A DNA stretch of 64,000 nt, from NCBI RefSeq assembly GCF_900111675.1, contig NZ_FOHO01000003.1, forward strand, positions 362,530 through 426,529. Reading direction: 5' to 3'. The notes below the pieces were generated by a model, which made no database searches, was not told the origin of the DNA, and worked only from the letters and a program-made list of their open reading frames with translations. Source of the stretch: Paracoccus homiensis. Its GTDB lineage: Bacteria; Pseudomonadota; Alphaproteobacteria; Rhodobacterales; Rhodobacteraceae. The position numbers and the translations under genes were made by a program. This document shows positions 28,601 to 36,690 of this stretch, in pieces (the first letter of the stretch is position 1; each line of letters starts with the position of its first letter).

Positions 28601-29155
28601 ATGAGCGACATCGCCGCCAGTGAACGCCGCCTCAGCGCCGCGCTGGACCGTATTGACCAGATCCTTGAGGCGGGCATCCGCCCCGCCGCCGCGCCCGTGC
28701 CGACGGACGACGCGCAGATTCAGGATCTTGTGTCTGAAAACAATCGCTTAGCCGCTGAACTTGCGGCACTGCGCGAGGATCGTCAGGGCCCGGTCGAGGC
28801 GCAATTGGCCGAGGCGCGCACCCGTCTGGCCGCCGCCGCGGACGAGGCCGTGCGGCTGGTCACCGCCAATGACGACCTGATCGCATCGAACCGCGAATTG
28901 ATGCAGGCGGTCGATCACGATGATGGCGGCGACACGCTGCGCCAGGCATTGGAGGCCGAAATCGGCGCCCTGCGGGCCGCCCGCGCCGCCGAGATCGCGC
29001 AGATGAGCGATATCATGGTCGAACTGGAACGCCTTCTGGCACAGCAGGATGCGCCGCATCAGGCGGCCGCTGATGACAGCGTTTCCCCCGAATCCACCGG
29101 CGATGGCGGCGGGGTCCCCGAAGCCGGGGACGCGCCCAAGAATGAGGGCTTGTGA
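28601..29155 (+). CDS. Coiled-coil protein coupled to zapA
   Basis: Cytoplasmic protein of 184 residues with no signal or membrane segment. Residues about 5-25 and 50-150 have heptad-like Ala/Leu/Glu patterns that predict long helices or coiled coil; the last 30 residues are acidic and low in complexity. I recognise no named family. The ATG at 28601 has AAGGGA 8 bases upstream. Its stop overlaps the zapA start by one base, so a role in Z-ring regulation alongside ZapA is a reasonable inference. Confidence 0.75.
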   Translation: MSDIAASERRLSAALDRIDQILEAGIRPAAAPVPTDDAQIQDLVSENNRLAAELAALREDRQGPVEAQLAEARTRLAAAADEAVRLVTANDDLIASNRELMQAVDHDDGGDTLRQALEAEIGALRAARAAEIAQMSDIMVELERLLAQQDAPHQAAADDSVSPESTGDGGGVPEAGDAPKNEGL

Positions 29156-29517
29156 TGGCCGAGGTCGAATTCAAGATCGGACATAAGGAATACCGTCTTG
29201 CCGCGCAGGATGGCGAGGAACGGTTGCTGCAACGTGCCGCAGCCCTGCTGGACGGCGAGGCGCGCCAGATCGTCGAACAGGCGGGCCGGATGCCCGAACC
29301 ACGCTTGCTGCTGCTGGCGGGCTTGATGTTGGCCGACCGTTTTGCCGGCATGGAAGAGCGTGCCGAAAAGGCCGAGCGTCTGGCCAACCGACTGCAGCAG
29401 AACCCCGCGCGGGTCGAGGTGCCGATCATTCCCGCCGATCTGAAAGAGGCCATGGCCGAACTGGCGGCACGCGCCGAATCCCTGGCCGAACGCCTGGACG
29501 ATCAGCAGAAATCCTGA
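29155..29517 (+). CDS. zapA: Cell division protein ZapA
   Basis: FtsZ-associated protein of 120 residues that bundles FtsZ filaments. The N-terminal segment MAEVEFKIGHKEYRLAAQDG and the following ERLLQRAAALLDGEA match ZapA, followed by a long C-terminal coiled coil (about residues 60-118). The start overlaps the previous stop as TGATG; a GTG one codon earlier is possible. Confidence 0.88.
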   Translation: MAEVEFKIGHKEYRLAAQDGEERLLQRAAALLDGEARQIVEQAGRMPEPRLLLLAGLMLADRFAGMEERAEKAERLANRLQQNPARVEVPIIPADLKEAMAELAARAESLAERLDDQQKS

Positions 29518-29560
29518 CGCATTCACCGCCTGTTAACCTGTTTCGGGCTACAGGTTGGGC

Positions 29561-29884
29561 ATGCGCTGGTTGGTTCCCGTCCTTGTCTTGCTGCTTGTCG
29601 GCTGTGCCTCGCCCGGTCCCGGTTTTCTGGGGGCCGAGCGGCAGGATGTCACCGTTGACGGGCTGCGCTTTGCCGTATTTCGCAAACAGGACAAGGCGCA
29701 GGTCATCCGGCTGTCGGCCGTGACGCCTCGACAGCAACGTGATCTGCTGCCAAAGCTGCTGGTCGCGGCCGGGCGTGGTACCGGATGCCACGCCAGCCCA
29801 TGGACCGCGCGCAGCGGCATTCCCGGCGATACCGGCGTTGCCACATTCGATCTGGATTGCGACAGTCCCTTGGACGGTGCCTAG
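29561..29884 (+). CDS. Small predicted lipoprotein
   Basis: Protein of 107 residues. The N-terminus MRWLVPVLVLLLVGCASPG is a lipoprotein signal peptide with lipobox LVGC, so the mature protein should be lipid-anchored at Cys15. The rest is a short soluble domain with two Cys (about residues 76 and 100) that could form a disulfide. I recognise no family. It follows zapA by 43 bases, and its stop shares a CTAG with the convergent hydrolase gene. Confidence 0.7.
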   Translation: MRWLVPVLVLLLVGCASPGPGFLGAERQDVTVDGLRFAVFRKQDKAQVIRLSAVTPRQQRDLLPKLLVAAGRGTGCHASPWTARSGIPGDTGVATFDLDCDSPLDGA

Positions 29885-30654
29885 GCCGCGCCGAAGAAGG
29901 CGATCAGCGTATCGGCGACCGCCTGCGGCGCATCGGCATGCAACCAATGGCCCGCGCCCTTCAGTCGGATGATGCGCCCCTGCGGAAAATAGGCGCGGAT
30001 GGCGGCTTCGCCGGCCGGATCGACATAATCCGACTCGGCCCCCGCGACGAACAGGGCAGGCCCGTCGAATTCTTGCCGCGGAACATCGTCGGGCCAGCCG
30101 GTCACGTCGCACATCTGTTCATGCAGCACCGGCAGATTCAGCCGCCAGCGCGCCGGATCGGTTTTCAGATCCAGCGATTGCAACAGAAAGGCACGCAATC
30201 CGGGTGCCTCAATCCGTTCCGCCAGCCGATGATTGGCGGTGCTGCGTCGGTCCAGTCCGGTCAGGTCCATCGCCTGCATCGCCTCGACCAGATGGTTCTG
30301 GCTGTGGGAATAGGCAATCGGCGCGATATCCAGCACGGCCAGCTTGCGCAGCAATTCGGGCCGCGTCTGCGCCAGCACCATCGAGGCCTTGCCCCCCATC
30401 GAGTGGCCTGCCAGATCCACCTTGCCGCCCAGATCCTCGATTAGTTCGGCCAGATCACCGGCCAGCGCGGCATAGCTGTTGTCGTCGCTATGCGGGCTGT
30501 CGCCGTGATTGCGCAGATCGACGGTAACGACCCGCCGCGTGTCGGCCAGCCTGCGCGCAATGGCGCCCAGATTGCGTCCCTGACCGAACAGGCCGTGAAC
30601 CAGAAGGACGGGCAGGCCCGTGTCAGAGCCGGTGATATCGTGCTGAAGTTTCAT
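29881..30654 (-). CDS. Alpha/beta-fold hydrolase (YbfF-like esterase)
   Basis: Serine hydrolase of 257 residues. Nucleophile elbow GHSMGGK (Ser about 85), the oxyanion segment LVHGLFGQGRNLGAIA and the C-terminal catalytic His in GAGHWLHADAP are present; DLRNHGDSPHS is characteristic of YbfF-type esterases acting on short acyl or thioester substrates. The natural substrate is unknown. It is divergent from the small membrane protein gene at 30709. Confidence 0.88.
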   Translation of the reverse strand: MKLQHDITGSDTGLPVLLVHGLFGQGRNLGAIARRLADTRRVVTVDLRNHGDSPHSDDNSYAALAGDLAELIEDLGGKVDLAGHSMGGKASMVLAQTRPELLRKLAVLDIAPIAYSHSQNHLVEAMQAMDLTGLDRRSTANHRLAERIEAPGLRAFLLQSLDLKTDPARWRLNLPVLHEQMCDVTGWPDDVPRQEFDGPALFVAGAESDYVDPAGEAAIRAYFPQGRIIRLKGAGHWLHADAPQAVADTLIAFFGAA

Positions 30655-30708
30655 GGCGGCAGGTTATGACCTCTGGCGGGCGGGCGCCATCCCCTCTATG
30701 GTTGCGAC

Positions 30709-31107
30709 ATGGGCAGGGACGCGCAAAATATCGCGGATATCCGCAACATGGCCGATGATGTGGCCCGGCTGATGGCCGACCGCCTTGGGGGCGCCCGCCG
30801 CGGCGAACATCCCCAGCTGGACCTGATGCTGCGCCGTCGCGGCGGTGCGCTGCCCGGACGGCTGCGCAAACCCGCCAGGTTTCTGGCGCAGGCCGATCGC
30901 ATGGCTGCGCAGCCCAAGCTGGGGCGGCAGGTCGATCTGGCCGCCGTCAGCCGCGCCTATCAGCAACTGACCAAGCATCTTGAGCCTTTGGGGCAGATCA
31001 GCCGCTGGCGGAACAGCACCCTGAATTTCGCGGCCTCGGTGGCCTTCGGCCTGTTGGTGCTGGCGGGCGCGATGATCTGGCTGGCAGTCCGCAGCGGTCG
31101 GCTATAG
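30709..31107 (+). CDS. Hypothetical protein with C-terminal membrane segment
   Basis: Basic protein of 132 residues with no recognised domain. An Arg-rich central part (RRRGGALPGRLRKPARF, about residues 42-58) is followed by a helical region and one C-terminal membrane segment (about residues 106-126, TLNFAASVAFGLLVLAGAMI), leaving a short basic tail. It could be a tail-anchored inner-membrane protein. Coding character agrees with the neighbours (ordered hydrophobic segment, third-position GC), but no function is supported. Confidence 0.6.
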   Translation: MGRDAQNIADIRNMADDVARLMADRLGGARRGEHPQLDLMLRRRGGALPGRLRKPARFLAQADRMAAQPKLGRQVDLAAVSRAYQQLTKHLEPLGQISRWRNSTLNFAASVAFGLLVLAGAMIWLAVRSGRL

Positions 31108-31211
31108 GTTGCGGGTTGCAGTCCGTGCAGGGCTGCTGACCACCTGAACCGGCTTGCAAATGCGACGTTTCGGCGTGATTTAACGCTAACATCATTCGAC
31201 AGGAACGCGCC

Positions 31212-32396
31212 ATGTCTGACACCCGCAACATGCGGCCCGCCATTCTGGCGTTGGCCCTTGGATCATTTGCCATCGGCACCTCGGAATTCGCGGCGATGGG
31301 GCTGCTGCCCTATTTCGCCGGGGATCTGGGCCTGAACGAATCGCAGGCCGGGCATGTGATCAGTGCCTATGCCTTCGGGGTTGTGGTGGGCGCGCCGGTC
31401 ACCTCGATTCTGGGGGCCAAGCTGCCGCGCCGCCGCTATCTGGCCGCGCTGATGGCGTTTTACGGGCTGATGAACCTTCTGGCGGCGGCGCTGCCGGGGT
31501 TTGCCGCGCTGACCTCGATGCGCTTTCTGGCCGGCTTGCCGCATGGCGGATTTCTGGGTGTGGCGATGCTGTATGCGGCCGACGCGCTGCCCAGGTCGCA
31601 GCGTGCGCGGGGCGCGGCCCAGATCATCATGGGCCTGACGATCGCCAATATCGCCGGCGTGCCATTGGCGGGGGCCCTGGGTCAGGGGATCGGCTGGCGC
31701 TGGGGCTTTGCCTTGCCGGGGGTTCTGGCGCTGATCTCGGCCTATGCGATCCTGAAGCTGGCGCCGCGCGTCGGGGGTAACCCGGATGCCCGCCCGTGGG
31801 ACGAACTGGCCGCGCTGCGCAATCCGCGCGTCCTGTGGGTTCTGGCCGTGGGCGCGATCGGTTTCGGCGGGCTGTTTGCCGTCTATTCCTTCCTGACGGC
31901 CGCGATGCTGGCAACGACCGATGCGCCGGGCTGGGCCATTCCGGTGACCCTGGGCCTGTTCGGGGTCGGCGGAACCCTCGGGACGTGGGTTTCTGGTCGC
32001 GTGACCGAGCGTCTGGGCCAGATCCGCGCCGCCTTTATCAGCTTTGCGGCGATGGCCGTGACCCAGGGTTTCGCCGCGTGGGTGGTGGGCGATTGGGTGC
32101 TGATGATGCTGTCCTCTTTCCTTCTGGCGGCCGGGGCCGGGTTGGTGATCCCGTTGCAGACGCGGCTGATGGATGTCGCGGGCGAGGCGCAGAACATGGC
32201 GGCTGCCATGAACCACGCCGCCTTCAATGCCGCCAACGGTCTGGGACCGCTTGCCGCCGGTGCGGCGCTGGCCGCGGGGTTCGGCTGGCAGGCGCCGGGG
32301 ATCGTGGGCCTGGGCTTTACGGCTGCCGGGGCGCTGGTGCTTTGGCTGGCAATTCGACATGAACGGGCAGGTGCGGCGGCGGCAGACTGCGCATGA
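31212..32396 (+). CDS. MFS transporter, DHA1 type
   Basis: Major facilitator of 394 residues with 12 predicted membrane helices and the motif GAKLPRRRYLAALM between helices 2 and 3. The opening ALALGSFAIGTSEFAAMGLL is typical of the AraJ/NepI/YdhP-like DHA1 exporters, which export sugars, nucleosides or drugs; the substrate here is unknown. AGGA lies 8 bases before the ATG. The last 80 bases overlap, antisense, the end of the DUF599 gene. Confidence 0.9.
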   Translation: MSDTRNMRPAILALALGSFAIGTSEFAAMGLLPYFAGDLGLNESQAGHVISAYAFGVVVGAPVTSILGAKLPRRRYLAALMAFYGLMNLLAAALPGFAALTSMRFLAGLPHGGFLGVAMLYAADALPRSQRARGAAQIIMGLTIANIAGVPLAGALGQGIGWRWGFALPGVLALISAYAILKLAPRVGGNPDARPWDELAALRNPRVLWVLAVGAIGFGGLFAVYSFLTAAMLATTDAPGWAIPVTLGLFGVGGTLGTWVSGRVTERLGQIRAAFISFAAMAVTQGFAAWVVGDWVLMMLSSFLLAAGAGLVIPLQTRLMDVAGEAQNMAAAMNHAAFNAANGLGPLAAGAALAAGFGWQAPGIVGLGFTAAGALVLWLAIRHERAGAAAADCA

Positions 32397-33078
32397 TCGC
32401 CCGGCGCGAGGCCGAGGCGAATTCGCGCCGCCAGGTGATGAACAGGACCAGAAGCGCGGTGGCGATCAGCCCCGCCGCGCCCGCCAGCCAGCCAAGCGCC
32501 CCCAGCGCGAAATAGACGCTGCGAAGACCTGCATTGAAGCTGCGCGCGGCGGTGATGTTCAGATCCGCCGCCTGATCGGCGCGCGGTATCGCATTCGGGT
32601 CGTCATGCTGATTGGGGACCGCGGCCATCAGGATCGCGCAATAGCCGAACAGGCGGTGCGACCAGACGAATTTCAGGAAGGCGTTGACCACGAAGAAGGT
32701 GGGCAGCAGCAGTTTCAGTTCCCACAACAGGGCCGTGCCGCGATCCAGTTCAAGATCCTGGACCAGCCCGCGCAGTTGATCGGTATTGCTGAGCAGCGCC
32801 AGCGCGCCGCCGATCGCGATCATGCAGGCCGAGGCGAAAAATGCCGTGCCTTCGCGCAGGGTCGTCAGGATGTTGCCGTCGAAGATGCGCGGCTCTCGCG
32901 TGATGAACTGGCGCATCCATTCGCGCCGAAATCGTTTCATCAGCACCGAAACCGAGGGTTTTCCCGCCGGCGGATGTTCGGTGAACCAGCCGATGCCGAT
33001 CCAGGCGGAAAAGATCAGCGCGACGGCTGCAAGATCGGCAAATGTCAGCGCCGAAAAGCGTGAGATGAAACTGTCCAT
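32317..33078 (-). CDS. DUF599 domain membrane protein
   Basis: Inner-membrane protein of 253 residues in the DUF599 family, with about four membrane segments (near residues 14-32, 80-97, 125-150 and 195-215) and the conserved FVWSHRLFGYCAILMAAVPN and ARSFNAGLRSVYFALGALGW segments. Function of the family is unknown. An AAGG site precedes the ATG. Its C-terminal 26 codons run antisense through the end of the MFS gene, an unusually long convergent overlap, although both ends look natural. Confidence 0.85.
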   Translation of the reverse strand: MDSFISRFSALTFADLAAVALIFSAWIGIGWFTEHPPAGKPSVSVLMKRFRREWMRQFITREPRIFDGNILTTLREGTAFFASACMIAIGGALALLSNTDQLRGLVQDLELDRGTALLWELKLLLPTFFVVNAFLKFVWSHRLFGYCAILMAAVPNQHDDPNAIPRADQAADLNITAARSFNAGLRSVYFALGALGWLAGAAGLIATALLVLFITWRREFASASRRAIMRSLPPPHLPVHVELPAKAPAPRQP

Positions 33079-33173
33079 GTCACCTTCTTACGCGCGCAGC
33101 CCCGCGCGAAAAAGCGCCATTTCCTAGCTGTCATTCGGACGCGTTTCAGGGTGCGGATTTTCTGAGCAGGGGG

Positions 33174-33202
33174 CTTGAAAGGTGCTTTCCCGCGTCCATA
33201 TC
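33174..33202 (+). promoter_or_regulatory. Heat-shock (sigma-32/RpoH-type) promoter of hsp20
   Basis: The -35 element CTTGAAA (33174-33180) is identical to the sigma-32 consensus. After a 14-base spacer comes TCCATATC (33195-33202), close to the sigma-32 -10 consensus CCCCATNT. Transcription would start near 33209, giving a leader of about 83 bases before hsp20. Confidence 0.75.
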
Positions 33203-33208
33203 AAATCT

Positions 33209-33291
33209 GTCGGCGGCCAAAATGGCGCCGGCGCATCGCCCGCCCGATGATCGGGGGGCCTGACAACATCGCTTGGATAAGGATGTACACT
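33209..33291 (+). ncRNA. ROSE-like RNA thermometer in the hsp20 leader
   Basis: The last leader hairpin (33266-33286) pairs the ribosome binding site AAGGA (33279-33283) with an upstream UCGCU (33269-33273). This fits the ROSE signature UYGCU opposite AGGA: U-A, C-G, a G-G mismatch, an unpaired C and U-A. Outer pairs ACA/UGU close the stem. A GC-rich hairpin (arms around 33239-33260, CCCG/CGGG) precedes it. Position, length and the downstream hsp20 gene all match ROSE elements, which melt at heat shock to free the ribosome binding site. Confidence 0.7.
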
Positions 33292-33744
33292 ATGCGTAGT
33301 TTTGACCTGACCCCGCTTTATCGTGCCTCGGTCGGTTTTGACCGTCTGGCTGATGTGATGGACCGGACGTTGTCGGCGGATGTCTCTGCCCCGACCTATC
33401 CCCCTTACAATATCGAAAAAACCGGCGAGGACACCTATCGCATCGCGATCGCCGTGGCCGGATTTGGTGCCGATGATCTGAATGTCGAGATGCGCGATGG
33501 CGCCGTCATCGTGTCGGCCAGGAAGTCCGACGAAGATGAGGGGCGCAGCTTTCTGCATCGCGGCATCGCCACCCGCGCGTTCGAGCGCAAATTCACGCTG
33601 GCGGATCACGTGCGGGTCGAAGGTGCCAGCCATGTCGATGGCATGCTGAATATCGATCTGGTTCGCGAAATTCCCGAGGCGCTGAAACCGCGCCGGATCG
33701 AGATCGCGAAGGCCGCCCCCAAGGTCGAGAAGCTGGACGCCTGA
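33292..33744 (+). CDS. Small heat-shock protein, Hsp20/IbpA family
   Basis: ATP-independent holdase of 150 residues. The N-terminus MRSFDLTPLYRASVGFDRLA is typical of the IbpA/HspA class; the alpha-crystallin domain spans about residues 35-130 (YNIEKTGEDTYRIAIAVAGF to GMLNIDLVREIPEAL), and the tail has the I-X-I-like RIEIAK anchor. The ATG at 33292 lies 9 bases after AGG; an ATG at 33283 is too close to the site. Expression is predicted to be doubly heat-controlled, by a sigma-32-type promoter and a ROSE-like leader. Confidence 0.94.
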   Translation: MRSFDLTPLYRASVGFDRLADVMDRTLSADVSAPTYPPYNIEKTGEDTYRIAIAVAGFGADDLNVEMRDGAVIVSARKSDEDEGRSFLHRGIATRAFERKFTLADHVRVEGASHVDGMLNIDLVREIPEALKPRRIEIAKAAPKVEKLDA

Positions 33745-33762
33745 TTTTTTGCGTCCCGCGAT

Positions 33763-33820
33763 GGCTGGGGGATTTTGCATCCCCCAGACCCCCTGCAGGG
33801 TATTTCGGCAAAGAAGAACA
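33763..33820. repeat. Rhodobacterales-type intergenic hairpin repeat
   Basis: A hairpin CTGGGGGAT/ATCCCCCAG (33765-33773 with 33779-33787) is followed by ACCCCC, the palindrome CCCTGCAGGG (33791-33800) and TATTTCGGCAAAGAAGAA. This order of a C/G-rich hairpin, then GGGTATTT, then AAAGAAGAA, matches a dispersed intergenic element I recognise from Rhodobacteraceae genomes. It lies between the convergent hsp20 and recR genes and may act as a terminator. Confidence 0.6.
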
Positions 33821-33846
33821 GGGCTGCGCAGAGGCGCGGCCCTTTG

Positions 33847-34446
33847 TCATATGCGGCGGCGGGCGCGAAGAGCGGCGCTGATCGTGCCGTCGTCGAGGTA
33901 GTCAAGCTCTCCGCCGATGGGAACGCCCTGGGCGAGGCCGGTGACGGAGACCTTACTGTCGGCCAACGCGTCGGCGATGTAATGTGCGGTGGTCTGGCCG
34001 TCGACGGTTGCGTTCAGCGCCAGAATCACCTCGGAGATGCCGTCGCGGTGGATGCGGTCGATCAGCGCCGGGATGCCAAGATCGTCGGGACCGATTTCGT
34101 CGAGCGCGGACAGCGTGCCGCCGAGCACGTGGTAGCGACCCCGAAAGGCGTTGCCGCGTTCAAGTGCCCAAAGGTCGGCCACATCCTGAACAACACAGAT
34201 CTCGCCATTGGCGCGTGCGGGATCGGTACAGATGGCGCATTCGTCGCGATCGGTGATATTGCCGCAGGTCAGGCATTCGCGCGAACTTGTCGCGACGCTG
34301 TCGAGAAGCTGTGCGAGCTGCGTCATCTGACCCGCGCGCTTGCGGATCAGTGACAGGACAATGCGCCGCGCAGAGCGTGGGCCAAGGCCGGGCAGCCGCG
34401 CCATCAGCGCGATCAGCGCCTGAATGTCGTCGCTGCCTTCGGTCAT
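33847..34446 (-). CDS. recR: Recombination protein RecR
   Basis: DNA repair protein of 199 residues that with RecO loads RecA at gaps. It has the N-terminal helix-hairpin-helix ([16 protein letters not shown]), the four-cysteine zinc motif ([16 protein letters not shown], residues about 59-74) and the Toprim domain ([12 protein letters not shown] and later [14 protein letters not shown]). It is the last gene of dnaX-ybaB-recR, 4 bases after ybaB. Confidence 0.97.
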   Translation of the reverse strand: MTEGSDDIQALIALMARLPGLGPRSARRIVLSLIRKRAGQMTQLAQLLDSVATSSRECLTCGNITDRDECAICTDPARANGEICVVQDVADLWALERGNAFRGRYHVLGGTLSALDEIGPDDLGIPALIDRIHRDGISEVILALNATVDGQTTAHYIADALADSKVSVTGLAQGVPIGGELDYLDDGTISAALRARRRI

Positions 34447-34450
34447 GGGA

Positions 34451-34795
34451 TCAGAACGGCAGTTTCATATCCGCGGGCAGGCCCAGTTCCTGCGTGATCC
34501 GCGACATTTCGGATTGCGATTTTTCCTGCGCCTTGCGCTGTGCGTCCTTGATGGCGGCAAGGATCAGATCCTCGACCACCTCTTTTTCGGTGGGTTGGAA
34601 AATCGAGGGGTCGATATCCAGCGCGGTCAGTTCGCCCTTGGCGGTCGCGGTGGCCTTGACGAGACCCGCGCCGGATTCGCCCGTGACGGTCATCCGTTCC
34701 AGATCTTCCTGAAGTTTCTGCATGCGATCCTGCATGTCCTTGGCGGCTTTCATCATCTTGGTCATGTCGCCAAGTCCGCCCAATCCCTTGAACAT
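34451..34795 (-). CDS. ybaB: YbaB/EbfC family nucleoid-associated protein
   Basis: Small dimeric DNA-binding protein of 114 residues. The opening [20 protein letters not shown], the central [18 protein letters not shown] and the helical C-terminus match the family. The start at 34795 comes 4 bases after the dnaX stop; an in-frame upstream ATG at 34861 lies inside dnaX and is not expected to be used. It is middle gene of the conserved dnaX-ybaB-recR operon. Confidence 0.95.
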   Translation of the reverse strand: MFKGLGGLGDMTKMMKAAKDMQDRMQKLQEDLERMTVTGESGAGLVKATATAKGELTALDIDPSIFQPTEKEVVEDLILAAIKDAQRKAQEKSQSEMSRITQELGLPADMKLPF

Positions 34796-34799
34796 TATC

Positions 34800-36596
34800 T
34801 TAATCCTCGTCTTCGAACGGGTCCCATTCCTCGACTTCGGCGAGGGGGCCCTGTGTGTCATGGGGGTTCACAGCGCCTTCGGCTGCGACGTCCTGCGTTT
34901 CGGCCGGGTCGGGGGCGATCCGGCTGACGGTTTTCAATCTGGCGCCGGGAAAGGCGGCCATGACCTGCTGTACGATGGGCAGATCCAGTGCGCGTTTGCG
35001 GTCGGCCTGCATCTGCGCCTCGCGCGTTTCGGCGATGGTGGGGGCGCCGCCGCTGCTGATGGTGACGGCCCAACGCTGACCGCCGCACCAGCCGCGAAGG
35101 CGTTCGCCGAGCTTCTGGGCCAGATCCGCGGGGGCGTTACCACGAGGTTCGAATTCGATTCGGCCAGGGCTGTAGCGGACCAGTCCGACATGGTTTTCGA
35201 CCTGCACCAACAACAGCATGTCGCCCATGCGGCGGATCAGATCCAGCACCGAGGCGAAATCGGGAAAGGCCGCGAAGGCATCGGGGGACACCGCCAGCGC
35301 CGCCGCTGTTCCCGAACGCGAGACGCTGACCGCAGGTGCGGGGCGCGCGGCGCGCGGCGCCTGTGCGGGGGCTTGACCGGCGGGTGCGTTCTGGCGGGCG
35401 AAATCACCCGCGGCCTGAGATTGCTGTACCTTGCGGATCAGCGCTTCGGGGTCGGGTAGGTCGGCGACATGGGTCAGGCGGATGATCGCCATTTCGGCGG
35501 CCATCATCGCATTCGGCGCCGCCGAGACCTCTTCCAATGCCTTCAGCAGCATCTGCCACAGGCGGGTCAGCACGCGCATCGGCAGCTTTTCGGCCAGGTC
35601 CTGCCCGCGCGTCCGTTCATCGGGCGATACGGTCGGATCCTCGATCGCCTCTGGCGTGATCTTCACGACAGACACCCAATGCGTGATCTCGGCCAGATCG
35701 CGCAGCACGGCTACCGGATCGGCCCCATCGGCATATTGCGACTGCAATTCGGTCAACGCCGAGGCCGCATCGCCGCGCAGGATCATGTCGAACAGGTCGA
35801 TCACCCGGCCACGATCGGAAAGGCCCAGCATCGCGCGGACCTGATCGGCGGTGGTTTCGCCCGCACCATGGCTGATCGCCTGATCCAGAAGGCTGGTCGC
35901 GTCGCGGGCGCTGCCTTCGGCGGCGCGCGTGATCAGGGCCAGTGCGTCGTCGGTGATCTGCGCGTTCTCGCCGCCCGCGATGCGGCGCAGCAGCTCGATC
36001 ATCACCTCGGGTTCGATCCGGCGCAGGTCAAATCGCTGACAGCGCGACAGCACCGTGACCGGCACCTTGCGGATTTCGGTCGTGGCGAAGATGAATTTCA
36101 CATGGGGGGGCGGTTCCTCCAGCGTCTTCAGCAGCGCGTTGAAGGCGCTGGTGGACAGCATGTGAACTTCGTCGATGATATAGATCTTGTAGCGGGCCGA
36201 GGCCGCCCGGTAATGCACGCTTTCGATGATTTCGCGGATATCGCCCACGCCGGTGCGCGAGGCCGCGTCCATTTCCAGCACATCCACATGGCGGCCTTCG
36301 CTGATCGCCTTGCAATGTTCGCAGACGCCGCAGGGTTCGGTGGTGGGACCACCCTGACCGTCGGGGCCGATGCAGTTCATGCCCTTGGCGATGATCCGCG
36401 CGGTGGTGGTTTTCCCGGTCCCGCGAATGCCGGTCATGATGAAGGCCTGGGCGATGCGGTCGGCGGCAAAGGCATTCTTCAGCGTGCGGACCATCGCGTC
36501 CTGACCGACCAGATCGGCAAAGGTCTCGGGCCGGTATTTCCGGGCCAGAACCTGATAGGCTGCCGATTGGTTGCTGGGATCTTCTGTTGCCGTCAT
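34800..36596 (-). CDS. dnaX: DNA polymerase III subunits gamma and tau
   Basis: Clamp-loader ATPase of 598 residues. The Walker A motif is TGIRGTGKTT (about residues 55-64), zinc ligands are Cys75, Cys89, Cys92 and Cys95, and the Walker B region reads YIIDEVHMLS with sensor 1 ATTEIRKVPVTVLSRCQ. A Pro/Ala-rich linker near residue 390-420 precedes the C-terminal tau-specific part. I did not identify a slippery site. The start at 36596 (MTATED) follows a weak CGGA site; an ATG at 36614 is an alternative. Confidence 0.95.
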   Translation of the reverse strand: MTATEDPSNQSAAYQVLARKYRPETFADLVGQDAMVRTLKNAFAADRIAQAFIMTGIRGTGKTTTARIIAKGMNCIGPDGQGGPTTEPCGVCEHCKAISEGRHVDVLEMDAASRTGVGDIREIIESVHYRAASARYKIYIIDEVHMLSTSAFNALLKTLEEPPPHVKFIFATTEIRKVPVTVLSRCQRFDLRRIEPEVMIELLRRIAGGENAQITDDALALITRAAEGSARDATSLLDQAISHGAGETTADQVRAMLGLSDRGRVIDLFDMILRGDAASALTELQSQYADGADPVAVLRDLAEITHWVSVVKITPEAIEDPTVSPDERTRGQDLAEKLPMRVLTRLWQMLLKALEEVSAAPNAMMAAEMAIIRLTHVADLPDPEALIRKVQQSQAAGDFARQNAPAGQAPAQAPRAARPAPAVSVSRSGTAAALAVSPDAFAAFPDFASVLDLIRRMGDMLLLVQVENHVGLVRYSPGRIEFEPRGNAPADLAQKLGERLRGWCGGQRWAVTISSGGAPTIAETREAQMQADRKRALDLPIVQQVMAAFPGARLKTVSRIAPDPAETQDVAAEGAVNPHDTQGPLAEVEEWDPFEDED

Positions 36597-36690
36597 CGAT
36601 GGGTCCGTGCGCATGTCGCCCGAAGCTATCCTTTGCGGGCAGGGGCGACAAGGGCTTGACTGTCCCGATCGGCGCCCGATCAGCGACCCT

